A stretch of 64,000 nucleotides of DNA from Oscillospiraceae bacterium (GCA_910575695.1 CAJTGJ010000004.1:62001-126000), one strand, 5' to 3'. Shown: positions 24,786 through 33,081, counted from the first letter of the stretch. Notes: generated by a model not told the origin, from the letters alone. Translations and numbers: made by a program.

Positions 24786-25043
24786 ATGGCAATCAGCAAA
24801 AGCGCAAAAATCATGGCCGAGATTGATAAGGTCAAGGCCAAAATCAGCGACCAGCAGGCCCGGCTGAAAGAGCTGGAGCAGAAACACAAGGAGGCCGAGA
24901 ACGAGGAAATCGTGGACATCGTGCGGGGCATGAGCATTTCCCTTGAGGAGCTCCCGCTGGTGCTCCAGCGCATGAAAGCCGGGGAGACTTTGGGACAAAA
25001 TGTCCCGAAGTCCGCCGGGACGGAAAAGGAGGACGCGGAATGA
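24786..25043 (+). CDS. DUF4315-family small coiled-coil protein
   Basis: This 85-residue protein (ATG 24786, RBS AAAGGAGG) is almost all coiled coil: KIMAEIDKVKAKISDQQARLKELEQKHKEAENEEIVDIVRGM. This is the pattern of DUF4315 proteins found between the NlpC hydrolase and DUF4366 genes in clostridial ICEs. Palindrome B9 is read in frame near the C-terminus as TLGQNVPKSA. It overlaps the next gene by 4 bases. Its role in transfer is unknown. Confidence 0.82.
   Translation: MAISKSAKIMAEIDKVKAKISDQQARLKELEQKHKEAENEEIVDIVRGMSISLEELPLVLQRMKAGETLGQNVPKSAGTEKEDAE
24987..25011. repeat. Palindrome B, copy 9 (in the DUF4315 gene)
   Basis: ACTTTGGGACA-AAA-TGTCCCGAAGT, with a single T/G asymmetry. Confidence 0.88.
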
Positions 25044-25711
25044 AAAAGAAATATCGTGTGATTGCGGCGGCGTTGTGCGCCGCTTTTTTGATGTGCGGCA
25101 TCACCACCACGGCCTACGCCGGGGGCGGCGAGGAATGGGAGGACGGTACGGGCGGGCCGGAGTGGGAGGGGCTTGACCCCGTGGAGCCCGCCGAGCCCCC
25201 GGTGACGGAGCCCAACCCGTTCACCCCGGACGGCCAGGGGACGATGGTGGATAACGCCACCGACCAGGACGGCAAGGAGTTTTTCACCATCATGGCGGCA
25301 GACGAGTCCGTGTTCTATCTGGTGATTGACCGCCAGCGGGAGACGGAAAACGTGTACTTTCTGAACGCCGTCACGGTGGCCGATTTGATGGCACTTGCGG
25401 AGCCCTCCCCGGAGGCTGTTCCTGAGCCCCTCCCCACCACGGAGCCCGACACGGAAACCGCCCCGGAGCCGGAGGAACCCGAGCCGGAAAAATCCGGCGG
25501 CGCGGGAACGCTCCTGCTGGTGCTGGCGGTGCTGGGCATCGGCGGCGGGGCCGGGTGGTATTTCAAGATTTACCGTCCCAAACAGCAGCAGGCCGCCGGG
25601 CCCGGTGAGGACTTTGACGAGGCCGGGGAATACGGTGAGGACTATGGCGGCGGCGAATATGACGACCTCCCCCTGTGGGACGAGGAAGAAGAGACGGAGG
25701 GCGGCGCATGA
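25040..25711 (+). CDS. DUF4366-family membrane-anchored protein
   Basis: This 223-residue protein has a signal peptide ending AYAGGG. A compact domain, MVDNATDQDGKEFFTIMAADESVFYLVIDRQRETENVYFLNAVTVADLM, is the DUF4366 core. A Pro/Glu linker, a transmembrane helix (AGTLLLVLAVLGIGGGAGWYF) and an acidic cytoplasmic tail follow. It is a standard component of clostridial ICE transfer loci (CD1107-like), presumably surface-exposed around the mating channel. It overlaps the genes on both sides. Confidence 0.88.
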   Translation: MKKKYRVIAAALCAAFLMCGITTTAYAGGGEEWEDGTGGPEWEGLDPVEPAEPPVTEPNPFTPDGQGTMVDNATDQDGKEFFTIMAADESVFYLVIDRQRETENVYFLNAVTVADLMALAEPSPEAVPEPLPTTEPDTETAPEPEEPEPEKSGGAGTLLLVLAVLGIGGGAGWYFKIYRPKQQQAAGPGEDFDEAGEYGEDYGGGEYDDLPLWDEEEETEGGA

Positions 25712-25881
25712 ATTTTACATCGAACCCTTTAGAGCGGGAAATGAAACGCCGCCCCCGGCCCCGGGCTCCCCGCCCGGAACAGCCGCCCAGGGGCTCCCGG
25801 TGCTGTGGCTGTCCCTACTGGCGGGGCATCCCCTGTGGCTCCTGCTTTCAGAGCCTTTTGAAAAAGCCGGGCGGGAGGTGA
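25708..25881 (+). CDS. Small cysteine-rich protein
   Basis: This 57-residue protein starts in ATGA overlap with the preceding stop. It is basic at the N-terminus (EREMKRRPRPRAPRPEQ) and then has CCGCPYWRGIPCGSC, a possible zinc or metal site. I do not recognise it. Tight coupling with its neighbours supports a real gene. Confidence 0.6.
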   Translation: MNFTSNPLEREMKRRPRPRAPRPEQPPRGSRCCGCPYWRGIPCGSCFQSLLKKPGGR

Positions 25882-25885
25882 TGCT

Positions 25886-26236
25886 GTGCGCGAGCTGACC
25901 CGTGAGGAAAAGGCGGCCATCCGCTCCCTTGTAACAAAATGGTGCGCCAACTATGACCGGGAAATGGGATGCTTGCCTTTGGACTGTGAGTGCTATATGC
26001 TGGGGAAGTGCTGGACGGGGGCTTACTGCCGCTACTTCCGGGAGGCCGTCCTGCCGCTGAACCCGGTGCTGGAGGCCGCCCTCAATACCGAGGGGCCCGC
26101 CCCGGAAACCCGGCCCTGCCCGGTATGCGGGCGGCCCTTTCTCCCGGACGGGCGGCGGCGCTACTGCTCCGAGGCTTGCTCCCGGGCCGCAAGGCAGAAA
26201 AAACAGCGGGGATATATGCGGAAATACCGGGGGTGA
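25886..26236 (+). CDS. Cysteine-rich VLP-type zinc-ribbon protein
   Basis: This 116-residue protein starts at GTG 25886. Its N-terminal half holds CANYDREMGCLPLDCECYMLGKC...YCRYF, and the C-terminal half a zinc ribbon, CPVCGRPFLPDGRRRYCSEACSRAARQKKQRGYMRKYRG. This matches the cysteine-rich VLP-domain proteins of clostridial ICEs. The ribbon plus basic tail suggests nucleic-acid binding. Role unknown. Confidence 0.75.
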   Translation: MRELTREEKAAIRSLVTKWCANYDREMGCLPLDCECYMLGKCWTGAYCRYFREAVLPLNPVLEAALNTEGPAPETRPCPVCGRPFLPDGRRRYCSEACSRAARQKKQRGYMRKYRG

Positions 26237-26369
26237 TGCGTGAGCATTTAGGCCCTAAAAACCCCGCTGTTTTCAAGGCTTTCCGGGGCCGCTTTTGGGG
26301 TAGGGTGTATCTTTACACGTCCTGCCCCGATTTTCCCGGATAGTGCTAACATTTCGAGAGGAGGCTACT

Positions 26370-26963
26370 ATGGACAAAAATCAAGGCTATGCAATCTTAA
26401 AGGCCGTCATGCTGGAGAATGGCCGGGGCTTTGCGCTGGGGGAGCATCCCACCGCCCCGTCCCCCTTTGTGACCTGGGCCTGCTATGACGATGAACACGG
26501 CAGGCGGCAGTATGAGTGGGGGCATTACGGCAGTGATCGGGCCGCGCTGGAGCAGGACTTGCTGGAACGGGTGGAGGACTACCAGCGGCTTTTTTCCGTC
26601 AAGGTGGCCCAGGTGGAGGCCCCCGGCCTTTACAAGTATTATTCCACCCAGCGGCCCGTGGACATCGGCACGTTCCCCAAGCCTGCGGGCAACGCCCCGG
26701 ACGAGATTGTCAACTACGATAATCGCGAACCCGTGGAGGGCGGCGCGTTTCTGGCGTGGGGGCATCTGACCTACACAAAACCGCTGACCGAAAAACAGGC
26801 GGCGGACTATGAGCTCCGGCCCGCCCCGGAGGTGGACGGGCTGCTGCGGGAGGGCAGGCCCCGCCCGATTGCCGAGCAGATGAAAGAGGCCGCAAGGCTG
26901 GCCGGGGAACGGCAGGCCCCCGCCGCACCCAAACGGGACGCGCCCGACCGGGGCGGCAGGTAG
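26370..26963 (+). CDS. ICE-borne hypothetical protein (antirestriction-region type)
   Basis: This 197-residue protein has RBS GAGGAGG. NGRGFALGEHPTAPSPFVTWACYDDEHGRRQYEWGHYGSD begins a compact domain, and the end carries LREGRPRPIAEQMKEAARLAGERQAP, a segment also seen in other proteins of this element (PIREQMDKA in the SpoVG-domain protein, PIREQLKRA in PcfB-like). The shared tail suggests a common partner or ancestry. I cannot name the family. Confidence 0.65.
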   Translation: MDKNQGYAILKAVMLENGRGFALGEHPTAPSPFVTWACYDDEHGRRQYEWGHYGSDRAALEQDLLERVEDYQRLFSVKVAQVEAPGLYKYYSTQRPVDIGTFPKPAGNAPDEIVNYDNREPVEGGAFLAWGHLTYTKPLTEKQAADYELRPAPEVDGLLREGRPRPIAEQMKEAARLAGERQAPAAPKRDAPDRGGR

Positions 26964-26965
26964 CC

Positions 26966-27316
26966 GTGGACGGGAAAAAGCGCCGCCGCCCCATCCACCT
27001 CCATGTGATGGTGTCCGAGGACGAGCAGGCCCTTATCCGGGAACGCATGGCCCAGGCGGGCATCCGCAACATGGGGGCCTATATGCGGCGGATGGCCCTG
27101 TGCGGCTATGTGCTCCAGGTTGACCTTGCCCCCGTCCGGGAGCTGGTGTCCCTCCAGCGGCGGTGCTCAAACAACCTCAATCAAGTGGCTATCCATGCCA
27201 ACACCTACGGGGGTATTTACTCCGAGGAAATCAAGGCCCTCCAGCGGGACTACTCCGATTTGTGGGGGCCTCTGTCCGATTTGCTGAAACAGCTTGCCGC
27301 GCTGGTGGAGCTGTGA
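26966..27316 (+). CDS. MobC-like relaxosome protein
   Basis: This 116-residue protein starts at GTG 26966, two bases after the previous stop. It has a basic ribbon-helix-helix N-terminus (KKRRRPIHLHVMVSEDEQALIRERM) and ELVSLQRRCSNNLNQVAIHANTYGG, the MobC signature. It should act with the relaxase at 27900, but an AT-rich gene and a terminator separate the two, unlike the outer element, where mobC and relaxase are adjacent. Confidence 0.88.
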   Translation: MDGKKRRRPIHLHVMVSEDEQALIRERMAQAGIRNMGAYMRRMALCGYVLQVDLAPVRELVSLQRRCSNNLNQVAIHANTYGGIYSEEIKALQRDYSDLWGPLSDLLKQLAALVEL

Positions 27317-27357
27317 CTTGCTGGGGAGCGGTGTCGTGCCGCTCCCCGGCTTTTTGT

Positions 27358-27382
27358 ACTTCGGGACATTTTGTCCCAAAGG
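27358..27382. repeat. Palindrome B, copy 10
   Basis: ACTTCGGGACA-TTT-TGTCCCAAAGGT, after mobC and before the AT-rich insert. Confidence 0.88.
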
Positions 27383-27472
27383 TGGGGGATTGATTATTGG
27401 ACGGTGTAGTGATATACTGGAAAAGGCCAAAAGAGATATTGATAAATCGGAATTTATAGGAGAGTTTGTTAT

Positions 27473-27799
27473 ATGAAAGTAAGTCATTATTTATCTGGCG
27501 CAGTAAGGCAATTTTCGTATTGGTTTGTGCATGGAACATTAGGATACCCTATTCTTGAGGGTATTGATTATTTAAGCGAATTAGAGGACGATAGTAGTTG
27601 TATGGAGATGGCATTTTCGATATTTATGAATAACCTTGAATTAGATGATGAGGGTAACGTCTTAAACTATAAATATTGCGAAAGAAGAGCCGCAGAATAT
27701 ATCCGAGGATATTTTGAACCTGATTACAGCCTTGATAAACCATTCGAGGATTGGGAATTGGAATTGCATCCAGTGAGTAAAGGGGGATATAATCAATAA
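27473..27799 (+). CDS. DUF7677-like cargo protein
   Basis: This 108-residue acidic protein (LSGAVRQFSYWFVHGTLGYPILEGIDYL, RRAAEYIRGYFEPDY) has an AGGAG site before ATG 27473. Composition is strikingly AT-rich against the surrounding GC-rich transfer genes, with separate expression signals upstream and a terminator downstream. This implies a recent acquisition inserted between mobC and the relaxase. DUF7677 is my best guess; similar proteins are often linked to toxin-immunity loci. Confidence 0.6.
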   Translation: MKVSHYLSGAVRQFSYWFVHGTLGYPILEGIDYLSELEDDSSCMEMAFSIFMNNLELDDEGNVLNYKYCERRAAEYIRGYFEPDYSLDKPFEDWELELHPVSKGGYNQ

Positions 27800-27839
27800 A
27801 ATTCCGATTTGTCAAACATAAGAATAATTTAGAAATATT

Positions 27840-27878
27840 ACAGTGACGGCGGGGGTATTACCTGCCGTCACTGTTTTT
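27840..27878 (+). terminator. Intrinsic terminator after the cargo gene
   Basis: CAGTGACGGC and GCCGTCACTG arms followed by TTTTTAT. It closes the AT-rich insert just before the relaxase RBS. Confidence 0.8.
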
Positions 27879-27899
27879 ATACGGAGAGGGGGAATATCT

Positions 27900-29321
27900 A
27901 TGGCAGTAACCCGGCTTATTACCCACCACATCAGCAAAGGGGAAACAGTCGCTCAATCGCTGAAAGACAGGTTTGACTATGGGCAGAACCCGGACAAGAC
28001 CCAGGGTGGGGAGCTTATTTCTTCCTACGAGTGCGACCACCAAACCGCCGATGCGGAGTTCCTGCTCTCCAAGGCAAAGTATAAGGCCGTCACGGGCCGG
28101 GAACAGAAACGGGAGGCGGACGTGCTCTGCTATCAAATCCGCCAGTCCTTTGCTCCCGGCGAGATTACCCCGGAGGAGGCGAACCGGGTAGGCTATGAAA
28201 CGGCTATGCGCTGGACAAAGGGAAAACACGCCTTTTTCGTTGCCACCCATACAGACAAAAAGCACATTCACAATCACATTTATTACAATCCCATCACTTT
28301 GGACTACACCCGGAAATTCCGGGACTTCTGGAGATCGGCGCGGGCCCTGCGGCGGCTCTCTGACCGGGTATGTCTGGAAAATCATCTGTCTGTCATCCAG
28401 CATCCCAAACTGCACAGCCAGGGCCGTTTCCTCCACTATGGCCAGTGGATAGGCGACAAGCCGCCCTCCGCTCAACAGCAGGTGCGGCTGGCAATCATCG
28501 CGGCCCTTGAAAAAAAGCCCGCCGACTTCGCCGCGTTCCTCCGGCTGATGGAGGAGTCCGGCTTTGCCGTCAAGCGCGGGCGGGGCGGCGTGGTGTCTTT
28601 TCTGGCTCCAGGGAATGACAAGTACACCCGGCTCCGGGCATCCACGCTGGGCGTGGGCTTTGACCCCGAGGAGCTCCGGGCGGTGATTGCCGGGGAGCGG
28701 CCACTCCCGGAGCTCCCCAAGGACGCGCCGCCCCCGCCCCGGCAGGTGGGCCTTATTATCGACATTCAACAGCGCATGGCCCAGGGCAAGAGCCCGGCCT
28801 ATGAACGGTGGGCCAAGGTCTACAACCTAAAGCAGATGGCCGCCGCCCTCCAGTTCCTGCAAGAAAACAATCTGACCGACTATGACGCGCTGGCGGCAAA
28901 GACCACGGCGGCGGTTGACCGGGCCCACGCGCTGGCCGGGGAGCTCCAGACCACGGAGGCCGCCCTCTCCAAAGTCTCCGGGCTGATGGGGGCCGTGGTG
29001 GACTATGCAAAGGCCCGGCCCGTGTTCGATGGCTACAAGGCGGCCCGGTACTCGAAAAAGTACCTTGCCGAGCACGAGGCGGAGCTTGCCACCTACCGGG
29101 CGGCCCGGGCCGCTATGAATGAATTGTTAGGCGGTGAAAAGCTCCCCAAAATGGACGTACTGAAAAGACAGCGGCGGGAGCTGGCGGATAGGAAAAAGGC
29201 CCTCTATGCCGAGTATCGGCAGGCCCAGCGGGATATGCGGGAGGCTGTGGCGGTCAAGGCCAACATCGACCATCTGCTCGGACTGACGGACGGGCGGGAC
29301 GATAAGGAACAGACGCGGTAG
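27900..29321 (+). CDS. Relaxase (MobA/VirD2-like)
   Basis: This 473-residue protein (ATG 27900, RBS GGAGAGGGGGA) has Tyr27 in RFDYGQNPDKT as probable nicking residue and the metal triad in ATHTDKKHIHNHIYY (His117, 122, 124, 126). The C-terminal half is coiled coil. This is the relaxase type of clostridial Tn1549-like and related ICEs and initiates transfer of the nested element. It is only distantly similar to the outer relaxase, so the two elements mobilise independently. Confidence 0.93.
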   Translation: MAVTRLITHHISKGETVAQSLKDRFDYGQNPDKTQGGELISSYECDHQTADAEFLLSKAKYKAVTGREQKREADVLCYQIRQSFAPGEITPEEANRVGYETAMRWTKGKHAFFVATHTDKKHIHNHIYYNPITLDYTRKFRDFWRSARALRRLSDRVCLENHLSVIQHPKLHSQGRFLHYGQWIGDKPPSAQQQVRLAIIAALEKKPADFAAFLRLMEESGFAVKRGRGGVVSFLAPGNDKYTRLRASTLGVGFDPEELRAVIAGERPLPELPKDAPPPPRQVGLIIDIQQRMAQGKSPAYERWAKVYNLKQMAAALQFLQENNLTDYDALAAKTTAAVDRAHALAGELQTTEAALSKVSGLMGAVVDYAKARPVFDGYKAARYSKKYLAEHEAELATYRAARAAMNELLGGEKLPKMDVLKRQRRELADRKKALYAEYRQAQRDMREAVAVKANIDHLLGLTDGRDDKEQTR

Positions 29322-29340
29322 CGGCGGTGACGCAGCCAAT

Positions 29341-29367
29341 CTCTTTGGGACATTTTGTCCCAAAGAG
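29341..29367. repeat. Palindrome B, copy 11 (most perfect copy)
   Basis: CTCTTTGGGACA-TTT-TGTCCCAAAGAG: twelve paired bases per arm, after the relaxase gene. Confidence 0.92.
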
Positions 29368-29504
29368 CCGGGTTTGGGGAGGCTCCCCAACAAGCATTTT
29401 TGACGGCCCCCGGCCAGTCAAAAATGGCAAGTGTGGCCACACTTGCCCTGCTTGCCGTTTGTGCGCTCCCTATAAATTCGTCAAAATCAGACAGTTTCTC
29501 CCCC

Positions 29505-29533
29505 TTGCGTATCAGACAAATTTCTGCTATAAT
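29505..29533 (+). promoter_or_regulatory. Sigma-70-type promoter of the membrane-protein cargo gene
   Basis: TTGCGT, 17 bases, TATAAT, in an AT-rich stretch. A second possible -35 (TTGACA, 29573-29578) lies just before the AAGC repeat. Either would place the repeat inside or beside the transcript leader of the gene at 29805. Confidence 0.55.
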
Positions 29534-29602
29534 TGCGTTGATATATTTTTTCGATTTTTTTAGAAAGAGAGCTTGACAAACATGATTGATTGTGCCATCC
29601 TA

Positions 29603-29662
<60 letters not shown>

Positions 29663-29804
29663 GGAGCGGTGCTATAACTATGTAGCCCCGCAGTTTTGTC
29701 ATGCTCAATTTTATACTGTCAAAACTGGCGCTCTTATGCCCGCAGGAACCTGCGCGGCGGGGAGTGCCTTTTTGTATTGAAACATTTATAGAGGAGGACG
29801 CATT

Positions 29805-30509
29805 ATGCAGGTGGAGAATTTTTCTAAATATCAGTCTTGGGTAGAGGCTGAAATGGAATGTGCGAAAGGTATTCGCAAACGCCAAAAGGCAATTTTTTGG
29901 AAGTGTTTCGCAATTACTATTGTTGTAGCTGTGGTAGTTGGTTTTATCGGCTTTGTTCTGGATGCTACTTCGGATAGCGAGGCGGGAGTGATTGCTTTAG
30001 CAGTGGTCATGCTCATAGTTCCGCTGATTACATTGATTTTATTTTTCAGTATGCTTCCCGGATTTTTGAAAGGCAGATATGCTCGGAAAATCAATCGAGC
30101 CATCCAACAGCAAGGATTTAGCGATGCCCAGCGTGAGCAATTTGCCCAGGAGCAAATAGCGGCTCAGCGCAATCCTGCCAGTAGTGTAGCTCTTGTGATA
30201 GAATATGTGCCCGCCCAATTTGTACTTAGCGAAAATTATGCTTGCTTAACAGGCGGTACAAGTTTTGGCCCTTACATTGTCAAGCTGGATGGTACGGAGG
30301 CAATCCGTGTTAGCAGCTTTACCATGAATGTTTTCGCAATTACCAGGGTTTTTTCTTGGGTAATCTCAAAGCGGCAGAGCTATACTTCCTATATTGTCCA
30401 GTTTGTGGGGCATGGCAGAGAACAAGGCCGCATCAACGTGGGCGATGCGGAAAGCTGTAAAAAAGTGATGAACATTCTGCGCCAGCGTTTCCCGGAAGTG
30501 GCGGGCTGA
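29805..30509 (+). CDS. Two-helix membrane protein, AT-rich cargo
   Basis: This 234-residue protein starts at ATG 29805 after GAGGAGG. Two adjacent transmembrane helices (residues about 30-50 and 63-87) are followed by a cytoplasmic domain of about 145 residues (ALVIEYVPAQFVLSENYACLTGG, YTSYIVQFVGHGREQGRINV). I recognise no family. Composition differs from the conjugation genes. The preceding 480 bases hold palindrome B11, a promoter and the AAGC tract, so expression may be variable. Confidence 0.6.
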   Translation: MQVENFSKYQSWVEAEMECAKGIRKRQKAIFWKCFAITIVVAVVVGFIGFVLDATSDSEAGVIALAVVMLIVPLITLILFFSMLPGFLKGRYARKINRAIQQQGFSDAQREQFAQEQIAAQRNPASSVALVIEYVPAQFVLSENYACLTGGTSFGPYIVKLDGTEAIRVSSFTMNVFAITRVFSWVISKRQSYTSYIVQFVGHGREQGRINVGDAESCKKVMNILRQRFPEVAG

Positions 30510-30540
30510 TAAGCAACCGACAGCGGCGGCCTTGTTTGTC

Positions 30541-30562
30541 TTTGGGACAAAATGTCCCGAAG
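30541..30562. repeat. Palindrome B, copy 12
   Basis: TTTGGGACA-AAA-TGTCCCGAAG, between two cargo genes. Confidence 0.88.
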
Positions 30563-30591
30563 TGGGCGGCTGACAGTCCCCGGAGGTGCGT

Positions 30592-31125
30592 ATGGCAAAA
30601 CTAAAATCAATCGTCTTTGTGGCGGGGGTGATGCTGCTGATTTTAGCGGCGGCGGTGGGCTATCTCTCCATCAAGTATCTGGCCGCTATCCTCCCCGCCG
30701 ACAGCTACGAGGACAAAGGCGTTTATACCTTTTCCCCCTATCAAGTCCTGCCCGTCCAGGTGCAGAACACGGGGGCCAGCGGACGCGACCGCCGCATGAA
30801 CCCCACCAAAACCGCCTACATGGTGTACTACCGGGACATCAGCGGGAGCGGCTATCAATGGAACCAGCAGGCCCTCACCCGCGAGCGGGGCCAGGAGATC
30901 GTGGACGCGGGGGCCGCTGTGGAGCGGCGGGTGCTGTCCATCCCCGCTGACCGCTCTTATATCACTGTGGAGCCGGGCCAGACCGCCGAAAGCTACACCG
31001 CCGGACTTCGGCAAAAGTATATTACCGCCCTTGTACTGGCGGGGGCCTATGTGATACTGTATGCGGCGGCGTGGTGCATTTTGATATTGGTGAAAAAAGC
31101 AAAGAGAGGTTCGCAGGTATGGTGA
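30592..31125 (+). CDS. Membrane protein of unknown function
   Basis: This 177-residue protein (ATG 30592, GGAGG upstream) has an N-terminal helix (IVFVAGVMLLILAAAVGYLSI), an extracytoplasmic domain (YTFSPYQVLPVQVQNTGASGRDRRMNPTKTAYMVYYRDISG) and a C-terminal helix (YITALVLAGAYVILYAAAWCILIL) with a short basic tail. It overlaps the lipoprotein gene and probably works with it. Family unknown. Confidence 0.65.
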   Translation: MAKLKSIVFVAGVMLLILAAAVGYLSIKYLAAILPADSYEDKGVYTFSPYQVLPVQVQNTGASGRDRRMNPTKTAYMVYYRDISGSGYQWNQQALTRERGQEIVDAGAAVERRVLSIPADRSYITVEPGQTAESYTAGLRQKYITALVLAGAYVILYAAAWCILILVKKAKRGSQVW

Positions 31126-31787
31126 AACAGAAAAGACGATTACAAAAGGGGGCCGCGCTTGCCCTGTCGCTTTTGCTCCTGCTCGGTTCGCTGGCAGGCT
31201 GTGGGGGTAAACCGCAAGAGGATACGTCCGGCACAGACGGGGCGACAAATACATACACGCCCCCGGTAAATGAGGACGGCTATATTGTTGTTGAAATACC
31301 CATCACGCTTATGGGCGGTAACAGCGCGGAAGATGTAATTGCGGAATTTCAAAATAGTGAACAGTACAATCACGAAGGCGAGGTTGCCCCTATGGAACGC
31401 ATAACAGATATTACGGCCAACGCAGATGGTTCAGTCAATTACATTTTCCTGCCGGAGCAGTTTGAAACATATAAAACCCAGCTATTCGACTCTGGACGCT
31501 TTCAATATGCTTTTGGAGAGTTCCCATCCATTCAAGGGGCGGAGTACACAGAAATTGATGGTGATGGAATACCGTGGGCAGTAGTCACTTTTGTGGATAA
31601 AGCGGACTATGAGGCGAGCCAGCCAATCACTTCTCTATATGCGACAGTCTGGCCCGCAACCTATTTAGGACAATATCAAATCTTCTGTGGTGTCCCCGGT
31701 GATGAATGGGCCGTCCATGTGACCGTGAAAGATGCTGATAGCGGCGAGGTGATTTCAGAACACGACTTCCCCACCAGGGGCGAGTGA
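31119..31787 (+). CDS. Predicted lipoprotein
   Basis: This 222-residue protein has a lipoprotein signal with lipobox LAGC (LALSLLLLLGSLAGCGG). The mature part is acidic, starting with a Thr/Gly linker and YIVVEIPITLMGG. I do not recognise the fold. It overlaps the previous membrane-protein gene, and its 3' end overlaps an AT-rich frame. Codon use shifts to AT-rich within the gene, suggesting a mosaic origin. Confidence 0.7.
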   Translation: MVKQKRRLQKGAALALSLLLLLGSLAGCGGKPQEDTSGTDGATNTYTPPVNEDGYIVVEIPITLMGGNSAEDVIAEFQNSEQYNHEGEVAPMERITDITANADGSVNYIFLPEQFETYKTQLFDSGRFQYAFGEFPSIQGAEYTEIDGDGIPWAVVTFVDKADYEASQPITSLYATVWPATYLGQYQIFCGVPGDEWAVHVTVKDADSGEVISEHDFPTRGE

Positions 31788-31816
31788 GCCGACAATGCGG
31801 GCGAGAAAAAGGGGAT

Positions 31817-32215
31817 ATGTATATGGAAAAAGTAGAATATTCAAAACTAAAATATTCGATGCAATATAATTCGATTGAGGCACAGAGTATTTTAACAAGT
31901 TTTATAGAGCGTTATGTTGATAGAGAAAAGCTAAAACGCTATATTTTGATGTGGAACTCATTTGCTTATAAGCCCAAGTGTCTGCCTATTGAGGCCGTCC
32001 AAGATATAACATTTACCTCTGACAAAGCAGTTCTCTTTTATGACGAAAGAGAAAAGATACTCTATGGCACAACAATGGAAGATGTTGTGTACTTTATAAA
32101 AAATCTTGAACCCTGGGACCAAGTTGATGCATGTATTTTTGATGAAGATATGAACTGGGTTATTGCAGTCACACATGAAGATGCAATACTTTGTTTGGGG
32201 GATATTGTCGTGTAA
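31817..32215 (+). CDS. Small acidic cytoplasmic protein, possible immunity-type cargo
   Basis: This 132-residue AT-rich protein (MYMEKVEYSKLKYSMQYNSIEAQSILTSFIERYVDREK...) has no signal or membrane segment and an acidic C-terminal half (EPWDQVDACIFDEDMNWVIAVTHEDAILCLGDIVV). The start follows AAAAGGGGAT. Size, acidity and position after a lipoprotein recall immunity proteins, but no family is recognised. Confidence 0.55.
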   Translation: MYMEKVEYSKLKYSMQYNSIEAQSILTSFIERYVDREKLKRYILMWNSFAYKPKCLPIEAVQDITFTSDKAVLFYDEREKILYGTTMEDVVYFIKNLEPWDQVDACIFDEDMNWVIAVTHEDAILCLGDIVV

Positions 32216-32322
32216 CAAAGCAATAATTGATATTTTTCCAGCCGCCAACGGAAACGGCATATAAAAAAACCGTTGGATGGGCGGCTGTTCTATTCACGCG
32301 CTCCAAACGAAAACGAACACCA

Positions 32323-32366
32323 AACGGCGGTTTTGAAACAACGGATTTCAAGACCGCCGTTTTTTA
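32323..32366 (+). terminator. Intrinsic terminator after the cargo operon
   Basis: AAACGGCGGT and ACCGCCGTTTTTT arms with a T-rich end, separating AT-rich cargo from the regulatory genes. Confidence 0.75.
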
Positions 32367-32395
32367 TTGACACGGCGGCAAAAGGAGGTTACGCC

Positions 32396-32494
32396 GTGTC
32401 TTTCCATATTGTCCGCTCCCTTGATTTATCAAAAAAAGCCCGGGCCCCGGACAAGGATATTCCGCTATACGATGCGAAAATTGTTGTAATTTAG
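32396..32494 (+). CDS. 32-aa small ORF
   Basis: GTG 32396 has AAAGGAGG 7 bases upstream and encodes VSFHIVRSLDLSKKARAPDKDIPLYDAKIVVI. The strong RBS and tidy frame between terminator and sigma-like gene support translation. No family known to me. Confidence 0.5.
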   Translation: MSFHIVRSLDLSKKARAPDKDIPLYDAKIVVI

Positions 32495-32558
32495 GTTATC
32501 CCCTCGCCCTGTGCGCTTGCGTGGTATTTTGCCGCGCAAGCGTTTTTTGTTTGCCCAG

Positions 32559-32580
32559 CTTTGGGACAAACAGTCCCAAG
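32559..32580. repeat. Palindrome B, copy 13 (diverged centre)
   Basis: CTTTGGGACA...GTCCCAAG with AACA in the centre, upstream of the sigma-like gene. Confidence 0.8.
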
Positions 32581-32658
32581 GTGCGGTGCCGCTCCCCGCC
32601 GCCCTCCATATCGTTTCCCGGCAACCCAACCACAAAAAACGATATGGAGGTACATACA

Positions 32659-33081
32659 ATGACTATCATCAACTTACGCGACTTTTACTACTGGTACACC
32701 CAGGACGAATATATTGAGGTTACTGACGATGTGGCCGAGGCGCTCCGGGCCAGCGTCCGCTATGAGGCGGCCTACCAGCGGCGGCTCTCCCGCCACAAGG
32801 CGCAGTATTCGCTGGACTGCGAGGACGGCATCGAATATTCCGCCTGCCTGCATGAGCCCACCCCGGACGAGGTTCTGGAGCTCAAGGAGCGGTTCTGCCG
32901 TCTGTGGAACGCGCTGAACAGTCTGCCCCCGGCCCAGGGCCGCCGGGTGGATGCCTGCATCATCCTCGGCAAGAGCTTTTCCGAGGTGGCGCTGGCCGAG
33001 GGCGTTGACGAAAGCGCGGTGCGGCGGGCCGTGGAGCGCGGGCTGGAGAACATGAAAAAGTTTTTGAAAAATTCCCGCTGA
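32659..33081 (+). CDS. Sigma-70 region 4-like regulator
   Basis: This 140-residue protein has a helical N-terminal part and a C-terminal helix-turn-helix: LPPAQGRRVDACIILGKSFSEVALAEGVDESAVRRAVERGLENMKKFL. This is the pattern of the small sigma-like/ORF7-type regulators near the recombination genes of Tn916-like and related ICEs. It probably controls the transfer or excision genes. It is preceded by palindrome B13 and RBS ATGGAGG. Confidence 0.8.
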   Translation: MTIINLRDFYYWYTQDEYIEVTDDVAEALRASVRYEAAYQRRLSRHKAQYSLDCEDGIEYSACLHEPTPDEVLELKERFCRLWNALNSLPPAQGRRVDACIILGKSFSEVALAEGVDESAVRRAVERGLENMKKFLKNSR

